From assembly GCA_013399305.1 (NCBI GenBank), contig VXAI01000025.1:4864792-4928791 (forward strand): a stretch of 64,000 bases of DNA. Direction: 5' to 3'. Made by a program: the position numbers and the translations under genes. This DNA is from Rostratula benghalensis. Taxonomy: Eukaryota; Chordata; Aves; Charadriiformes; Rostratulidae. The notes under the pieces are model-generated. The model was not told where the DNA came from, searched no databases, and saw nothing but the letters and a program-made list of their open reading frames with translations. Below, piece after piece: positions 35,301 to 47,710 of the stretch. The stretch's first letter is position 1, and each line of letters starts with the position of its first letter.

Positions 35301-35785
35301 CTTCTGTTTGCAGAAACTTCTCCATCAAACCATCCTGGAGGACAGGGCAGCGTGGGACACCATCCTCCGGCGGTGGGGGAGGAACCTTTTTGCGACGTTT
35401 CACGGCGCAAGGTGCAATGTTGTCTGCCTCCTCACCATCAATCATTTACCTTTAGAAATGCACAGAAAATGAGCCTCTGTGCTGGGATTTGAATCCCCAT
35501 TTACATTCTTTCCTTGCTTCGAGTTGCCCAGCTCTGTCATTCTGGTTTGATCCATCCCAGGAACAAGATCCAGCAGCTTCCTTCAGATGCGAAGCTGGAC
35601 CTGAAAGTCTTCCTTCTCCCTTCCCACACCATCTGGGAGCTGGGATTTTCCATCTTTTGTTAAAATAGTTACTTACAAAAGGAGGAAAGGGTTGAGGGCA
35701 GTTCACCACGCTTATTTCACTTGGTATGTGTTTGCCTTTGCTTTAACACAGGCTGTTTTCATGCCAAATGACAGTTCTATTTGTT

Positions 35786-35815
35786 CCCCCACCCCCCCCT
35801 TTTTTTTTTTTTTTT
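35786..35815. repeat. C-rich then poly(T) tract
   Basis: CCCCCACCCCCCCC is followed by about sixteen T. It is polypyrimidine simple sequence. Confidence 0.92.
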
Positions 35816-36891
35816 GTGTAGCTTATGTAGAACATCTGGTTTTAAAAGTGTCGCAATTTCTAAACATATTCTAATGCTCTTGGGATCAGAATATCAACAA
35901 CTGTCTATTGCGGTAAACCGCATGTCTGGAAAACATTCCTGCAAACTGAGTTCTTAAATAAACATAAAGCATCTATAACACATAATGCAAAGCAACATTC
36001 ACTCATAAACTCAATATTTAGACCAGATGAGGTGCAAAATATGGTTTTCCTGGACTGAGGCATCACGATTTACAATAACATTGACAGGCTTTCCGTTGTA
36101 TACAAGAGAGGGCAGAGGTGTGGCATGCAGATTGGAGCCTTTCCTGAAGTGCTCATTCTGCACTGAAGTCCCATCTTCTGAGATTTTCTTCCTCGGGTTG
36201 GAGACAGGAGACCAGGAGCACCTCCCCTGCAAAATTTCTACTGTTATTAGAAAGTGGGAATCTGAAAAGGAACTGTAGAGGCCCGACAGGTTAGAAATGC
36301 CTGTATCTGATAAGCCCCATCATCTTGTGTAATATCTGCATCCAGGCTAATTATCTGCATACATGTGTCTGAAATCCAGGGGCAATCCAGAGATAGCTTA
36401 GAGATTAAATAAACTGAATAAGATGGTGAAAGGAAAATTGCACTAAATTGGCCTGAGTGGGAAGCTTTTGTTATTTTCAATCATTATTATTATTTATAGG
36501 GTGTGGAAAGTGGAACCATAAGCAACTTCACAGAGTTATGCAGTCATACTTGGAAAAAAAAAAAGTTTCACTTTGAAACCCCTCTCCACACTGGTTTCAG
36601 AAGCGTTTACTCTACTCTTAAAAACCAATAGTACCGAAGTGAATAATCACTTCAAATTACTTTTTAGGAGTATCAGTGGCTGATGAAGTTGGTTGACTAG
36701 AAATGGAAATGCTGAAAACTCATTAAACTATTGCTACATGCTAGAAATATATTTTGATTATTCTTCCAGATTGCTATTTCTTAAAAATACTATTTTTTTT
36801 TTCTCCTCCTAAAACGAGCACCAAATGCTTTCATCCAATTAATTCCTTAGGAATTCCCACTCAAAACTGAATGCAAGAATGTTTTATAAGG

Positions 36892-36905
36892 ATATATGCT
36901 CAGGC
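36892..36905. repeat. Left direct repeat flanking the minus-strand CR1
   Basis: ATATATGCTCAGGC here matches 37159-37172 exactly. The pair brackets the CR1 copy and is the likely target-site duplication of its insertion. Confidence 0.75.
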
Positions 36906-37158
36906 ATATATAGAATCATAGAATCATTCAGTCTGGAAGTGACCCTTGGGATCATCGAGTCCAACCATCAGCCCAAATCTACAAAGTTTTCCCCTACACC
37001 GTATCCCCCACCACCCACATCTAAACCACTCTTAAATACATTCAGGGATGGGGACTCAACCACCTCCCTGGGCAGCCTATTCCAGTGTCTGACCACTCTT
37101 TCTGTGAAAAATTCTTTCCTAATGTTCAGTCTAAATATGATGATATATTCCTCAGAAT
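36906..37158 (-). mobile_element. CR1 LINE, 5'-truncated 3' end with ORF2 C-terminus still open
   Basis: The plus strand shows the reverse complement of the CR1 tail (TAGAATCATAGAATCATT at 36911). Next come GGAAGTGACCCTTGGGATCA, GAGTCCAACCATCAGCCC and, near 37060, CCACCTCCCTGGGCAGCC. Read on the minus strand, the last roughly 60 codons of ORF2 are open. They include the [20 protein letters not shown] block and end at a TGA (plus-strand 36968-36970). CR1 encodes a reverse transcriptase and endonuclease; only about 230 bp of the 3' end are present, so this copy cannot move by itself. It is flanked by a 14-bp direct repeat. The open frame and intact tail suggest a younger copy than the plus-strand one. 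Confidence 0.95.
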
Positions 37159-37172
37159 ATATATGCTCAGGC
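37159..37172. repeat. Right direct repeat flanking the minus-strand CR1
   Basis: This is an exact second copy of ATATATGCTCAGGC found at 36892-36905. It supports a target-site duplication, although AT-rich flanks make part of the match less informative. Confidence 0.75.
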
Positions 37173-40100
37173 TGATATAATTACATTTGAAGGTTACTGA
37201 GAAGTCTGCTGAATCCACCTCCTGCGGCATCTCAACGTTAAGGTTTATCAAGAGAAAATCAAAAAACTAAGTCAAGCCTTATCATTTCATTCCCTAATAT
37301 TAAAAGGGGCTGGATTTTTTTTTTTTTTTTTGATGATTAACATCTGAAGTTATGTAATGTAAGATAAGGGTATTAAAACATCTCACTTGCCTGTGTAGAG
37401 GAGATCATCTGAACAGTATGGAAATGAGAGCCTCCACCCTAATGCCCCATTATGCAACTGAGAAGATGTTTTGGCCCCAAACCTGCACCTATCAGGGTGA
37501 AAACACCTCCCTTGCTTGTTCACCACTGGAAATATGCACCACAGGCTGGACCTAAGTGATTACTAGGGAATGGAACCTGCTTGCTTTGAAGACCGAAGGC
37601 CTCTTTTGAGGCTGGTGGAACTTCAGACATCACAAGGATAAATGCTTAAGTTCTATTTATTTCCCCTCCACCATCTTCCCTAATAAATCCAAAGTTTCAC
37701 ATTGCTAGTGTGGGTTACTGGGCTGATCTGGTGTAACTGAAACTGATTGTCCCTTGAAGCTCAAACAAATGGTTTCTAGAAAGCAGAGCCGTTTTCAGTT
37801 TACTGGAAGCGAGCGAAATTTTAAAACAAATCAAGCAGAGTGAGAAGGGCTGAGCATTCAGCCCAACATACATCAAGCTTGAAACAACTCTGCTCTAACG
37901 CAAAGCAGATTTGTGCCAACCTGCAGGGACTTCTCCATCACGGCCCTCCCTCGGGATTCAGCAGTGTGACACGGTTCAGGACAACCCAGCAGCTCAGCCT
38001 CTTCCTTCTGCGAGGGACGCCAGAGGAGCCGCGCTGTTGTCAACGACAATTAGCTGGGCTAGTGTCACCCCTACCAAACAACTGCTTTTTGCCAAGTCTA
38101 ATCACTGTAACCGTGCACCTCACCTTCTTGAATGAGAGGCCCTCACTCAAGCACGTAGTTTATTTGAAAACACATGCTGCATTCATTACAGCTGCATATT
38201 AACCAACACCTTGAATTCTCCAAGAGTTATTGGTATCAGGTCTCTTGGCCCGACGCTAGGACAGAATGCCTTATGGGAAGCTGGATGCCCAGCCAGGACT
38301 CAGATTACAAAGCACACACACACATCTTTCTTTCAATATATTGAAGAATCCACCCAACCTTACGTATCATCAAAGTGTTTCCTAAACAAATGTGTTTTTC
38401 CAAAATGTAAATGTTTTTCCAAGAACTCTGGAAAACTCCAGCTTCCCTTTTCCAGAAGGAATTACTCTACTGGTGGTTTTAAAAGGCATAATTATTTCCT
38501 AACAAGTTGTTTTCTCAGGATTTTAGCAGTTTTGACAAAATGCTGTAAGAAAACAAAGAATAAGCTCATGCAAGGCCATTTTGTTCTGTTTCCTCCTGCA
38601 TTTGAGGTGAAGACTTATTGCCACAAACTCGTAACTAGTGCATTTTCCAGGAATCTGATCTATCCGTACGTTTGCACGACCTTCATCACATCACTGAGTA
38701 TTTGAAAAATTTCCAAATTGTGTCTTAAGGGATAACCTTCTGGCGGAGCACAACAAAGTTTTTCATGTTTTTAGAGGCCGCCAACTGTCCTACGGGGTAA
38801 GTAAAGTCACAGAGGAAGTTTGTGGTTGTGTGATAGCAGAAGGGGGACCAAGGATCATCACCTGGACTGCTCTTCAGTTCAATGCTCTGCCTCTCAGATC
38901 ACCCTTGCTCTACACATAAAATAAAACTGCATTTTACCGAGAGACTCCAACTATAGTAACATATTTCTTTAAGCTGCATCCAATATAATATCATAGTTCT
39001 TTAAATACCTCATTTCTTCAAAGCATTATGTCTTTGGCATCTTCTGTTGACTAAGCTGGAAATAAATATTTCTGTTATTATTCCTAAGGTATAATATTTA
39101 GTATTTATTCTAAAGGGTCACAGACATCTCACACAACCTGGGGCCAAGATTCTTCCCCGTTTCTGTTTCATCCTGTTGCAGTTCATTCCCCTGACCTTAA
39201 GGACTACCTTGTAGCCTCTCAAAGACACTCAATTGGTCCACCAGGGAGCCTTCTGGGGTAGCTATAAACCTTCTCAAACAGTGACAGAGAACACTCAAGT
39301 GAGACATCCCTCATGTGTTCCTAGAGGAAGGAGATAGCACTTTTTTTGAAGAGTTCAGATATTTGGTGTCACGCAAATCCTGCAGTGGAAAGTCTCTCAT
39401 CCAAATCTTTAGTGTCAACTCAGAGTCTGCATTTCAAGGGAGCCATCTCACAACAAAAGCTGGCCAAGATCAGCTCAACTCTGCTATTTAACCAAAATAT
39501 GCCCTGAGATATAAGTGAGCAGGTGAGGTGTTTCTTTAAAGAAATGAACACATGGATTTTGAATAGGATCAGGTATCCTTCTGCTTATAAATATTGACCA
39601 AAGAAAACAGGAAGACAGGTCTTTCCATAGAGAAGAGGTCCATTAACCATTAATTGCTCTATCAAAGTGATAGTTTTATCTTTGTATTAAAACAAAGAGG
39701 CTAAGGCAAGACATTAGGTTTTTTTATACTGATCATCCCAAACCTCATAAAATATTAGTATCTGTATCAACTATAAAAATTAACAGCTCCAGATCCTTCA
39801 GTGTTGTGCTCCTCGATTTTATTTTATCACCAGTTTTTCGGTTGTCTGTGTGTGCAGGTACGTACGTGTGTGTCCACAGGCACACGTCCCTTCCTTCCTA
39901 AGCTGTTCAGCTGGGGATGAAAGGATTCAGCTTATAATTGCTCCGAAAGCCTGCGTGGTAGGGTTTGCAACTGGCACTCCTGATTCCTTTACATCAGAGG
40001 TCACTATTGTACAGTAAGATCCTGAGAGGAGATAGTGATAACGTGATGAAAAAAACCCCAAAACATACCCAGAAAAAAAAAACCCAAAACAACCAACCAC

Positions 40101-41667
40101 TGAAGAAAACTCTGGTTTTGCTGGTGTGGATTGTTCTCCAGTTAAATTACTTTCTAGGCACAAAACTAAAAAATTCTGACAGGCATCTTAGTCCAAAATT
40201 GCCCTTTTAAAATGTTTGGGAGCCAATGTAAACACTAAACTCAGTATGATGTTTGCATTCACTTACCCAATCTAACTTTTATTAACAATTAATCCATCAA
40301 ATTTCAATGCTTATAAAATCCCCCGAGTCACAAGCCCCTCTGGAAGTCTGTTTCTCGGGAACAAAAAATCACAATTACTGGCCTTATTTTTCTGATGCGG
40401 CCTCAAATTTAAACGGAGGGTTACAAACTGACAAACTATCTGCATTTCTACTGTCTAAAGGCATCAGATCCCTTAAAGCTCATATACAGTGTAAATACAT
40501 AGGAACTACAGGAGGCAGCCAGTACATATGGAACAGATAAAGGCCACATAGTTTATTGAACCTTGTGGCCTGCTGATGTAACAAAATAAGCTTCGCAATG
40601 AGCAGTCAGATCTGAACATCAGCTCGCTCCTTTCGCTGGAGCGTAATAGATGATAGCTCTCAGAGGGCCAGATTTGGATCCCCATATTTATCAGGAGTCT
40701 TACTTCAGGCTCTGGCCCTCAGTGCTGAATGAGGGATTTAGAAACACTCATTCGTAATATTTTCTCCGCTCTGAGCAAAGCGTGGTGAGAGGCAGCTGGA
40801 AGGTTTTGTGTTCCAGCAGTTGAGGGGAAAGAGATCCCGAGACCAGCTATATCAAATCTCTCCAGTACTGATGAGTCCTTCTCTTTCAAACAGGTAAAAG
40901 GCTCTTTGTTGGGGTAAAAGCAATTTGGACTGAACTTTCTCATCACTGCAATAATCCCTTGCTGAAATTTTAAGCCAACTGGAAGAGCCAAATCAAGAAA
41001 TGTGCACCATTGCCTTTACCTGCTAGCAGCAAGGAGCCCATTGCTCTCGATATACCCAGTTTTCTTTCATTTTCTCTACCCTTTTTTTGGTTTATTTATT
41101 TTTTTAAAAAACTTAAACATCCCGGGATTTGAAGTCTAATCAATCTGATGTCATTAGTAAAGAAATCAGCACCCAGAATAAGTCTAGTGGGAGGATAAGG
41201 GAGAAAGCTCTCATACATCTTAAACCTAGTGCTAATGGAAATACTCTAAAGACTGATGTAGACTGACTGTGGCAAGGCTTTGACAAAGTCTAAAGAATCC
41301 AAAGAGCTGTTCCTGTGTGTTTGGGGGCTGTTACCTCTGCAGGTGACGAGAATTCAGCCTCCAAGGATGCAATCTCAACACTTGTGCCCCAAGGAAATGG
41401 CCTGTTTTGTCCACGTGTAGGTACAGAGATGCTCCTGATGACAAACTGTGGCTGTGGCAGTGAGTTTTGGCTCATAAGGACCGCTTGTTTGCTGGTAGCA
41501 CACCTATTAAAACACAGAGTTTGTTGCTTGAGGAGACAATTTTTCAATGGAGCTGTGAGAAGAACAGGTGAGTATTTACTCTGCTATGTTTCCAGAAACT
41601 CTCCCTGCATACTTTTTCTGTACTTATACCTATTTTTCTGAGGGAAATTAATTCATACCTTCAAACA
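37173..41667. other. Gene-free noncoding stretch
   Basis: No exon was recognised. A T17 tract lies at 37315-37331. The 164-codon plus-strand frame at 38211-38705 has no known domain. ACAGAGGAAGTTTGTGGT near 38809-38826 is a weak MIR-like match on the minus strand. A GT-rich stretch with CGTACGTGTGTGTC lies near 39858-39875. The AT-rich segment at 40230-40530 is listed separately. Confidence 0.5.
40230..40530. promoter_or_regulatory. AT-rich candidate conserved noncoding element
   Basis: This repeat-free segment contains a forkhead-like TGTAAACA near 40227, ATTAACAATTAATCCATC near 40282, AAAATCACAATTACTGGCC near 40365 and GCGGCCTCAAATTTAAACG near 40397. Such mixed forkhead and homeodomain motif content fits an enhancer. 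The call rests on composition only. Confidence 0.3.
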
Positions 41668-41735
41668 GTTTCTAGGAAAACTTAGGTTGGAAGGAACCTC
41701 TGAAGAAATACCATTTCATTCCAACGTCTCAGAGG
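41668..41735 (-). mobile_element. Short CR1 3'-UTR relic
   Basis: On the plus strand, CTTAGGTTGGAAGGAACCTC followed by TGAAGA is the reverse complement of the CR1 3'-UTR core (TCTTCAGAGGTTCCTTCCAA then CCTAAG). It is followed by a CATTCCAAC block matching the expected TCCAAC. The diagnostic tail repeat is lost and the remainder is too diverged to follow. It is older than the other two CR1 copies. Confidence 0.65.
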
Positions 41736-43379
41736 CCTTGCCTGTATTCTCTTCCCACGAGCCACCTACATCCTCCCAGACACACAAAAAAGCAGCTTAA
41801 TATAATTCTTGCTACACAAATGTGCATTCATCAAACATCCATCTCCTCTTCTGCGAAGAACAGAGCATATCCCTAACCTGCTTCTGCTCTGGAAACACAC
41901 CTCTGGTTCACCAGACCACACTCACATGTCCATACAGCCCACTGAAACACTGTGACCAAACCGCATGTAAGTACATGTGAATCCATTTAAAATATAACAG
42001 ATATCCCTAAAGAGCAGCTTCTAAATGCTGTGTTATCAGAAATCTGCAGGTACACTCCAAGATCATGCAGAAACCAAAAGCTCTGAAAAACTTGCAAATA
42101 CTAAAAATTGATGGAAGATGGCTCTTTTGAGTAAACAACACCATCAGAGAAAAGGACTGCTCACCAGCAGTCATCAGAGGTAAAGCAGGGAACGAAAGGG
42201 ATTCCCAGTTCTGGCAGCCAAAGAAATACAAGTCAAAGAATATCTAATGCAGCTCAGGAGTCACGCAGGTCAGGCTCAAGCCCTGATGAGAAAGAAAGGG
42301 GTCATGGTCGCCAATGGCATAAGCAGATAAAAAGATCCAACACCAGCATGGAGACGTGCCCCCAGCAAGTAAACAGAGGAAGGTCACACAGCTCACAGAT
42401 CTCCTGCAGCTTGCTGGAAACTGTCTCAGTGCCCCAGACTGGCAAAGAAACCACTGAAGCCCTATTGAAAAGATTATGGTATGGTGGCCCTCTCCAAATG
42501 ATCTCCAAAACATTCTCTTATTCTGATTAACTGACAAGGAAATCTCATCGTTTACCTACAAAGACAAAAGAAGAGCAAATGTTCACATCACAATAAAGTG
42601 TTGATTCACAAATAATAGGAACTTGAGCTCATTTTCCACCTCCTTAAGATTTTCTGCATTGTGTGGGTAGCAGTCCAGAGCCAATTGTTTCTGAGGTCAT
42701 TTTATCTGGTTTGGTTTAGGAGATGAGACTTAAACACTTGAAGATCAACTATTCTTACCTGGTTTATTTTTTTTTCCCCAACAATATATGACCTAGGAAA
42801 ATGTCATCCTAGGAACTGCTGAGATACATGCACAGACTGATCATAAAGCTTTCATAAAAAGCTTGTGGTCTAACCACGGGGAGCATTGGTTCAGTCCTGA
42901 TTACCTTTTATCTTCCAAAGGTTAATACATTTAATTCCACTTTGCTCAATAGGTTGTGGACCTCTTAAAGGATAGTCTAAAAGGAAAAGTCCTTTGTGAC
43001 TCTTGCTCCTAGAATGTAATCTTCTATGGGCATATCTCAGCATCATTCTTCACATGGGAGAAATGAAGGTTTATCCTAGGGAACTGATATCGGGGGGGGG
43101 GGAAGGCCTACAAGAGAATTCTCAACATCTAAAGATGTATGATTACATACTCGATTAAAGAAAAAAAATTCTGGTCCTCCATACAACAGTTCATTTTAAA
43201 ATGAGGTTATATATTTGCCACAGAGCCCTGTGATGACACACTCCCTATCTGGCCTTCGTTCTATATCCTGTCCTCTATTTCCTTGGCTCCTTCGGATTCG
43301 CAATTCAGTGATGCACTTTGGGATCCTCAAGATGAAACATACTACTGAAATGTTAAAATAGCTTCAGAGTTTCCATTTA

Positions 43380-43560
43380 ATATGCTTTTACCATTAAAGG
43401 GTAGGAATTATATGAGAAGTTTGCAGCTTAACGCATAAGAAACCAATTATTGCGATAAAGGAGATCTGCACGGCTTATTTACTCCTTGTTCTTCAACCTA
43501 TTACATGACATCATTTTAATATAAAAGTACTTTGTAATTACGATGCCTTTGCTGATAATT
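43380..43560. promoter_or_regulatory. AT-rich candidate conserved noncoding element
   Basis: A repeat-free AT-rich segment contains AGCTTAACGCATAAG, AAACCAATTATTGCGATAAAGG, CATGACATCATTTTAATATA and TTTGTAATTACGATG. Homeodomain-core and CRE/AP-1-like (TGACATCA) motifs co-occur. Conservation is unknown. Confidence 0.3.
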
Positions 43561-43791
43561 CTTTGTTGTACACCACTGGATCTTCATTATCTGAGCCCAG
43601 AGATCTTTTTAAAGATTTTACACTCACACCTTAATAAAGTCTTACAAAAAAATCTTTCAAACTTCCCAAGGCCTTGCTTTCCCTTGGTGTGCTCAGGACA
43701 GTATTTTCCATCGTTCCCACATTTTAAGCTGTCATCTTTGCCTAGAGGGCAGCAAAACAGCATCTTCCTGAGGGCTCTGGTACCTAAATTT

Positions 43792-43823
43792 GCTTCCCTT
43801 ATTCTTCGCTGAATAAGGGAAGC
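43792..43823. repeat. Perfect 13-bp inverted repeat, 6-base loop
   Basis: GCTTCCCTTATTC (43792-43804) and GAATAAGGGAAGC (43811-43823) are exact reverse complements separated by TTCGCT. It is the longest compact perfect hairpin I found in the window. Pairing does not extend outward, so it is much shorter than a typical pre-microRNA stem. It could be a small structured RNA element, a protein-binding palindrome or a chance foldback. Confidence 0.95.
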
Positions 43824-46199
43824 CTCTTCTTCAGTATTTCTAAGGCTGTGTTGGAAGGTACAGCCAAAACACAACCCCATCTTGGCCAGGGTGGCTTGGC
43901 ACGGGCACGGCGTGGTTAGCCCCGTCTGTCTCCCCACTGACCTAACAAACCAAGCTGGGACCTGCCAGGAAAGAGCCTCCACTAGCTGTCCCCGAAGGGT
44001 TTCGTCAAACCTGCTGCCAGCGACCCACCAGCTATGAGGTAGCGTCTCTGACTTGCTGGGCTGGAGATTGCAGGACTAACTCATTTATTTAATGATGGGG
44101 GAGACGTTACTGCTGAGGCTAGAACTTGCAGCTCTAGTTTCTGAGCCTAAATGGGGACTGTGAGGAAACGCTGGAAGCAAGACAAGCGCACAACCGTTTG
44201 GTTGCAAAACCTAAACGTCCGTAAGATTTTTCCTCCAGCGGAGACATTGCTTCCTGCATCAAAAGTCACCTGGCTAGTGGATAAACAAGCAGCCTGGGTG
44301 CTCTTTCTTTTTTAACAACAAAAATATCCAAACCCAAAGAAACAAAAACATAAATTCAAAACCAAACAGCTTCCAGATCTCTCGAAACTCTCAGGAAAGA
44401 CATGTGCCCACTGAGACTTACCCCTCCGTTGCTCACCAAAGTATTTGAATTCCACAAGAAAATGCACTTGAAGCAGAAGTGAGGTATTTCCTAGATTAGA
44501 GCAGATAACGCTAAAGCTGAAAACGCTGGAGTCAATGGGAACAGGAATGCCCCCAGCAAAGGAAAACACCTGAATATCTGAACAGCAGAGCTGATAAATC
44601 TGGCTTCTTGTGGCTTTGTGTGTCTTGACTGGCTCCTCTGATGCCTCGTGAGCTGTATCCATCGGGGAAGGCATGACTGGGGCCTTCCTCCTCTGCCAGG
44701 CACGTTTTCCCTGTAGCATCCCCCTTTTTTGTCTTCTGTTAAAATTGACCAAAATGATTGAAAGTTAGCCCGGGAAGATAGACAGAAACATGATACGATA
44801 GTAGTCTCTCCCTTCTAGAAAATGAGAGAACATGCCAGAAAAAAAAGTAATTACAATTTAAGTTCGCTATTTGGAGATAGGAGGGCAGAAGACATGCAGG
44901 AGTGTCATCCCCTCAGCATTTGGAATTACTTAATCTTGCTGGGAGACAGCAACAAAAATAATAACAATAAAGACTCTCAGCTAGGGTCAGGCCCTAGCAG
45001 ATATCTGCAAATGTTTTCAAGTGTCAGTGCAGAAGTGATAACCCCTGCTTGCAGCCAGAACAGAGAACGCTCTATCTACCGCTGCCTCTGTCCTGTCTCT
45101 TGGGCACAGGTCCTGTGGTGAGCCACAAACCATGTCGATTTTCTTTGTGGATGCTTGAACCCCCCCTCAAAAAGCACAGCAAGCTATCAGAGACCTCAAC
45201 CAAAATTTACTGGAATTTGACATTTTGCCTGAACTGGTTTGGCTGAGTTCTCAGCTTACACTGATACTCAAAAATTCATGGCACACTCACAGGTTCCTCT
45301 GGATAACAAGCACAACCTTCCCCCTTTTATCTCTGGTGAAAACAGAGAAGCAATGCAAGATGGCTCTGTAAAAAAAGCATTTTATATGCAAGACAGATTA
45401 GAACATTAGTGGTGTAATAAAGTAAATAAGATGGCAATTGACCTGAGACATGTGGGGTTTACCCCAATTTTTTGTTTATAGTTGAAGGTCATAAGCTATA
45501 CAAACCTCTATTGATCAGAGTCCTCTTTGTTTAAACAGAACCTACTGTATTTATTTGTGCTGTTCCTCTAAAGTCAAACAAAAGGGGACAGTTTTAAGTA
45601 AATCTCTGCATGACACTGCTGCCATGTGGTTCATTCACTCAGTATACAGATGTTTTCAATCTGTACAGTTTGTCTTTCATATCCATATGAGATGAAGCAG
45701 GCTTGATTTAGGCTGGGAATGATGCCAAAGAGAGAAGATACATCATTAACCCTTAATAAACGACTTAGGAAGCATCCCTGGTTTATTCATTAAAAGGGCT
45801 CCTTGAAGGATTACCATAACGCCTTACGAGCGGGAAGAACCCTTCACTTGTCCGTAGCACGATGCGACAGGTATTTATATGGAAAACAAAACGCCTGGCG
45901 TGAGAGATCCTCCCCTTTCTTACTAATACACAGGCTAAAAGTAAGCACCTCCCCAAACTTGGCATTCAGATAACCAACATTGTCAAGAATGAGGAGGACA
46001 GAATTCATTTGGGTTTCACGTTGCAAGTGAGATGCAGGGAAATCAGGATCTGGGTGTCCTGGGTGTCACACAGGTCTCTGCAGAATTGGCTCTTGCTTTA
46101 CCACCCTAGTACATAATATTCAATATATAATAATTCGTAATACTTAGTGCATATACTGAAAACATACTACAGCAATTTACTCGATACATACTACACATA

Positions 46200-46330
46200 G
46201 TAGTGACTCTTATTACAATTCTGTGGAACCAAGACAGCAGATTAAGAGACTTTCCCAAGATGATGGGAGAAGGATGTAGCACAACCCAGGAACCGAACCA
46301 AGCCAGCCCGAAAGGCAGCCCAGGGAGCTC
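46200..46330 (-). mobile_element. MIR-like SINE relic
   Basis: The plus strand reads GATTAAGAGACTTTCCCAAG then TGTAGCACAACCCAGGAACC then GAACCAAG. This fits the reverse complement of an ancient amniote SINE ('ggttaagtgacttgcccaag...gtggcagaacccaggaattgaaccc'). It is diverged and edges are approximate. Confidence 0.55.
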
Positions 46331-46746
46331 CTCACACAACCAACCCTCCTGTGCTGTTTCCTTAACATCCCTTTCTCCACTACAGCCCTTGACAAACAGG
46401 AGATGTGCACTAGGCACAGCCTTGGGCTCTTATTGGATATGGGCATATTAGAAGCAGCTACTGGCTTGGAAGCAACTGGGGGAAAAAAAAAAAAAAAAGC
46501 TTTTTCTTCAGCTGGTTTACAGGGCTTTGCATGCTGGGTCTATTCTTACTGCATCATTCGGCAGGCAATCTGTTGCATCACTACAAAGAAGAAACTGCTG
46601 ATCTAATGCAACTAATAGACAGTCTCATTCAATCAGTTTCTCCTTTATTAAAGCATGCAGAAGGCAGTAGTGAGTTTAAACCCCCCGTGCCAATAGCAAC
46701 ATCTCTTGATGTTAGCAGGGAGCAGTGTGGCTTGGCAAACTGGGGG

Positions 46747-46771
46747 GAAAATAAATAAATAAATGAATAAA
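46747..46771. repeat. (AAAT)n microsatellite
   Basis: Four to five AAAT-type units with one G interruption. Confidence 0.9.
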
Positions 46772-47694
46772 CATATCAGAATTTATTTGTATTTTCCTTC
46801 TGCTCCAGCTCAGTTAGGAGGCAGAACTTCACCACATCGCTCAGCTTGAAAAATTCAGAACTGAAGGCCAGTGCTCAGAAGCGTGGGCTGAAAAGACTGC
46901 TCCCCACTATAAAGCTTGTCCCTACAGGTTTTTTAGCCAGTCCTATGCAGTTAGCAGGAGAAAAAGCCTATGAAGTTGGAAGACATTCTGCCCCATTTCA
47001 GGCTGTGTTTGAAGAAGGGGCTATACATAGTCACATGTATGTTCAATTATTCATTTTCCAGGAGGTGTTTGAGTCAGGGAGCGCAGGCTCAGCACATACC
47101 ATAAAAATTCTTCTGCTCCTTATTCCCGAGATCTGCACTACAGGTCAAACAAGCTACACTCAGTCATGGGACATTAAGTCCCTGGATCTTGAACTCCAGC
47201 TGACTGCCTCACCCAAGCTTTTGGGCTAAACGAGCATCTCCCCAGCCTAGATGCTAAACGAAGTCAGTGGGTCAGGCTTCTCTTCACCCTGCTGCCAAGA
47301 CAGCTCCTCTCAGGACAGGCTTTCACACAGCCCAAGCCCTCCCTAGACACTGCGAGAGGCACCAGCCGAATACAGGCTTGGATTTTTGTTTTTTTCCCCC
47401 TCACCTCCTTCCTCACCATAAAAACCCAACTCCCCCCAGCACTAATCCCAGTGCTGGAGACACAGCCCTTTTCTAGCTGACTGGGGGGAATTACTTAACT
47501 CGGGGCAGCTGGCCCAGCCCAGCGCCGGCAGCCAGTGTACGCAGCTGGGAGCCCTCGGATCAGCTTTAACCCCCTCCCCAGCAGCAGTAGCCCACTGTGG
47601 CTGGAGCTGAGCCCCATCAGGGGGATATGGAAGGGGAATCAGAGTGCCTGGGCTGGAAAAGCACCTCTTTGGCTGCCATCTGACTGGTTAACCT

Positions 47695-47710
47695 CCCCCC
47701 CCCTCCCCCC
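47695..47710. repeat. C-rich tract
   Basis: Nine C, one T and six C. It is simple sequence that could form a G-rich structure on the minus strand. Confidence 0.9.

Larger units (their letters stand above)
32301..36891. other. Gene-free noncoding stretch
   Basis: No exon was recognised. T16 (32503-32518) and A17 (32580-32596) tracts are simple sequence. A GATA-type pair TTATCACTTATCAG lies at 32847-32860. (AAT)-like units occur at about 33720-33757. The 149-codon minus-strand frame at 34996-35445 has no known domain and spans the 20-bp tandem duplication. The inverted repeat at 34179-34231 and the homopolymer tracts are listed separately. Confidence 0.5.
41736..46199. other. Gene-free noncoding stretch
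   Basis: No exon was recognised. An eleven-G run lies at 43092-43102. Overlapping minus-strand frames of up to 146 codons (44312-44752) match nothing known. The hairpin at 43792-43823 and the AT-rich segment at 43380-43560 are listed separately. Confidence 0.5.

Noticed and set aside
38780..38890. Possible minus-strand MIR relic (TCACAGAGGAAGTTTGTGG).
   Set aside because: Only one short block agrees and the rest cannot be aligned by eye, so it is mentioned only within the block description.
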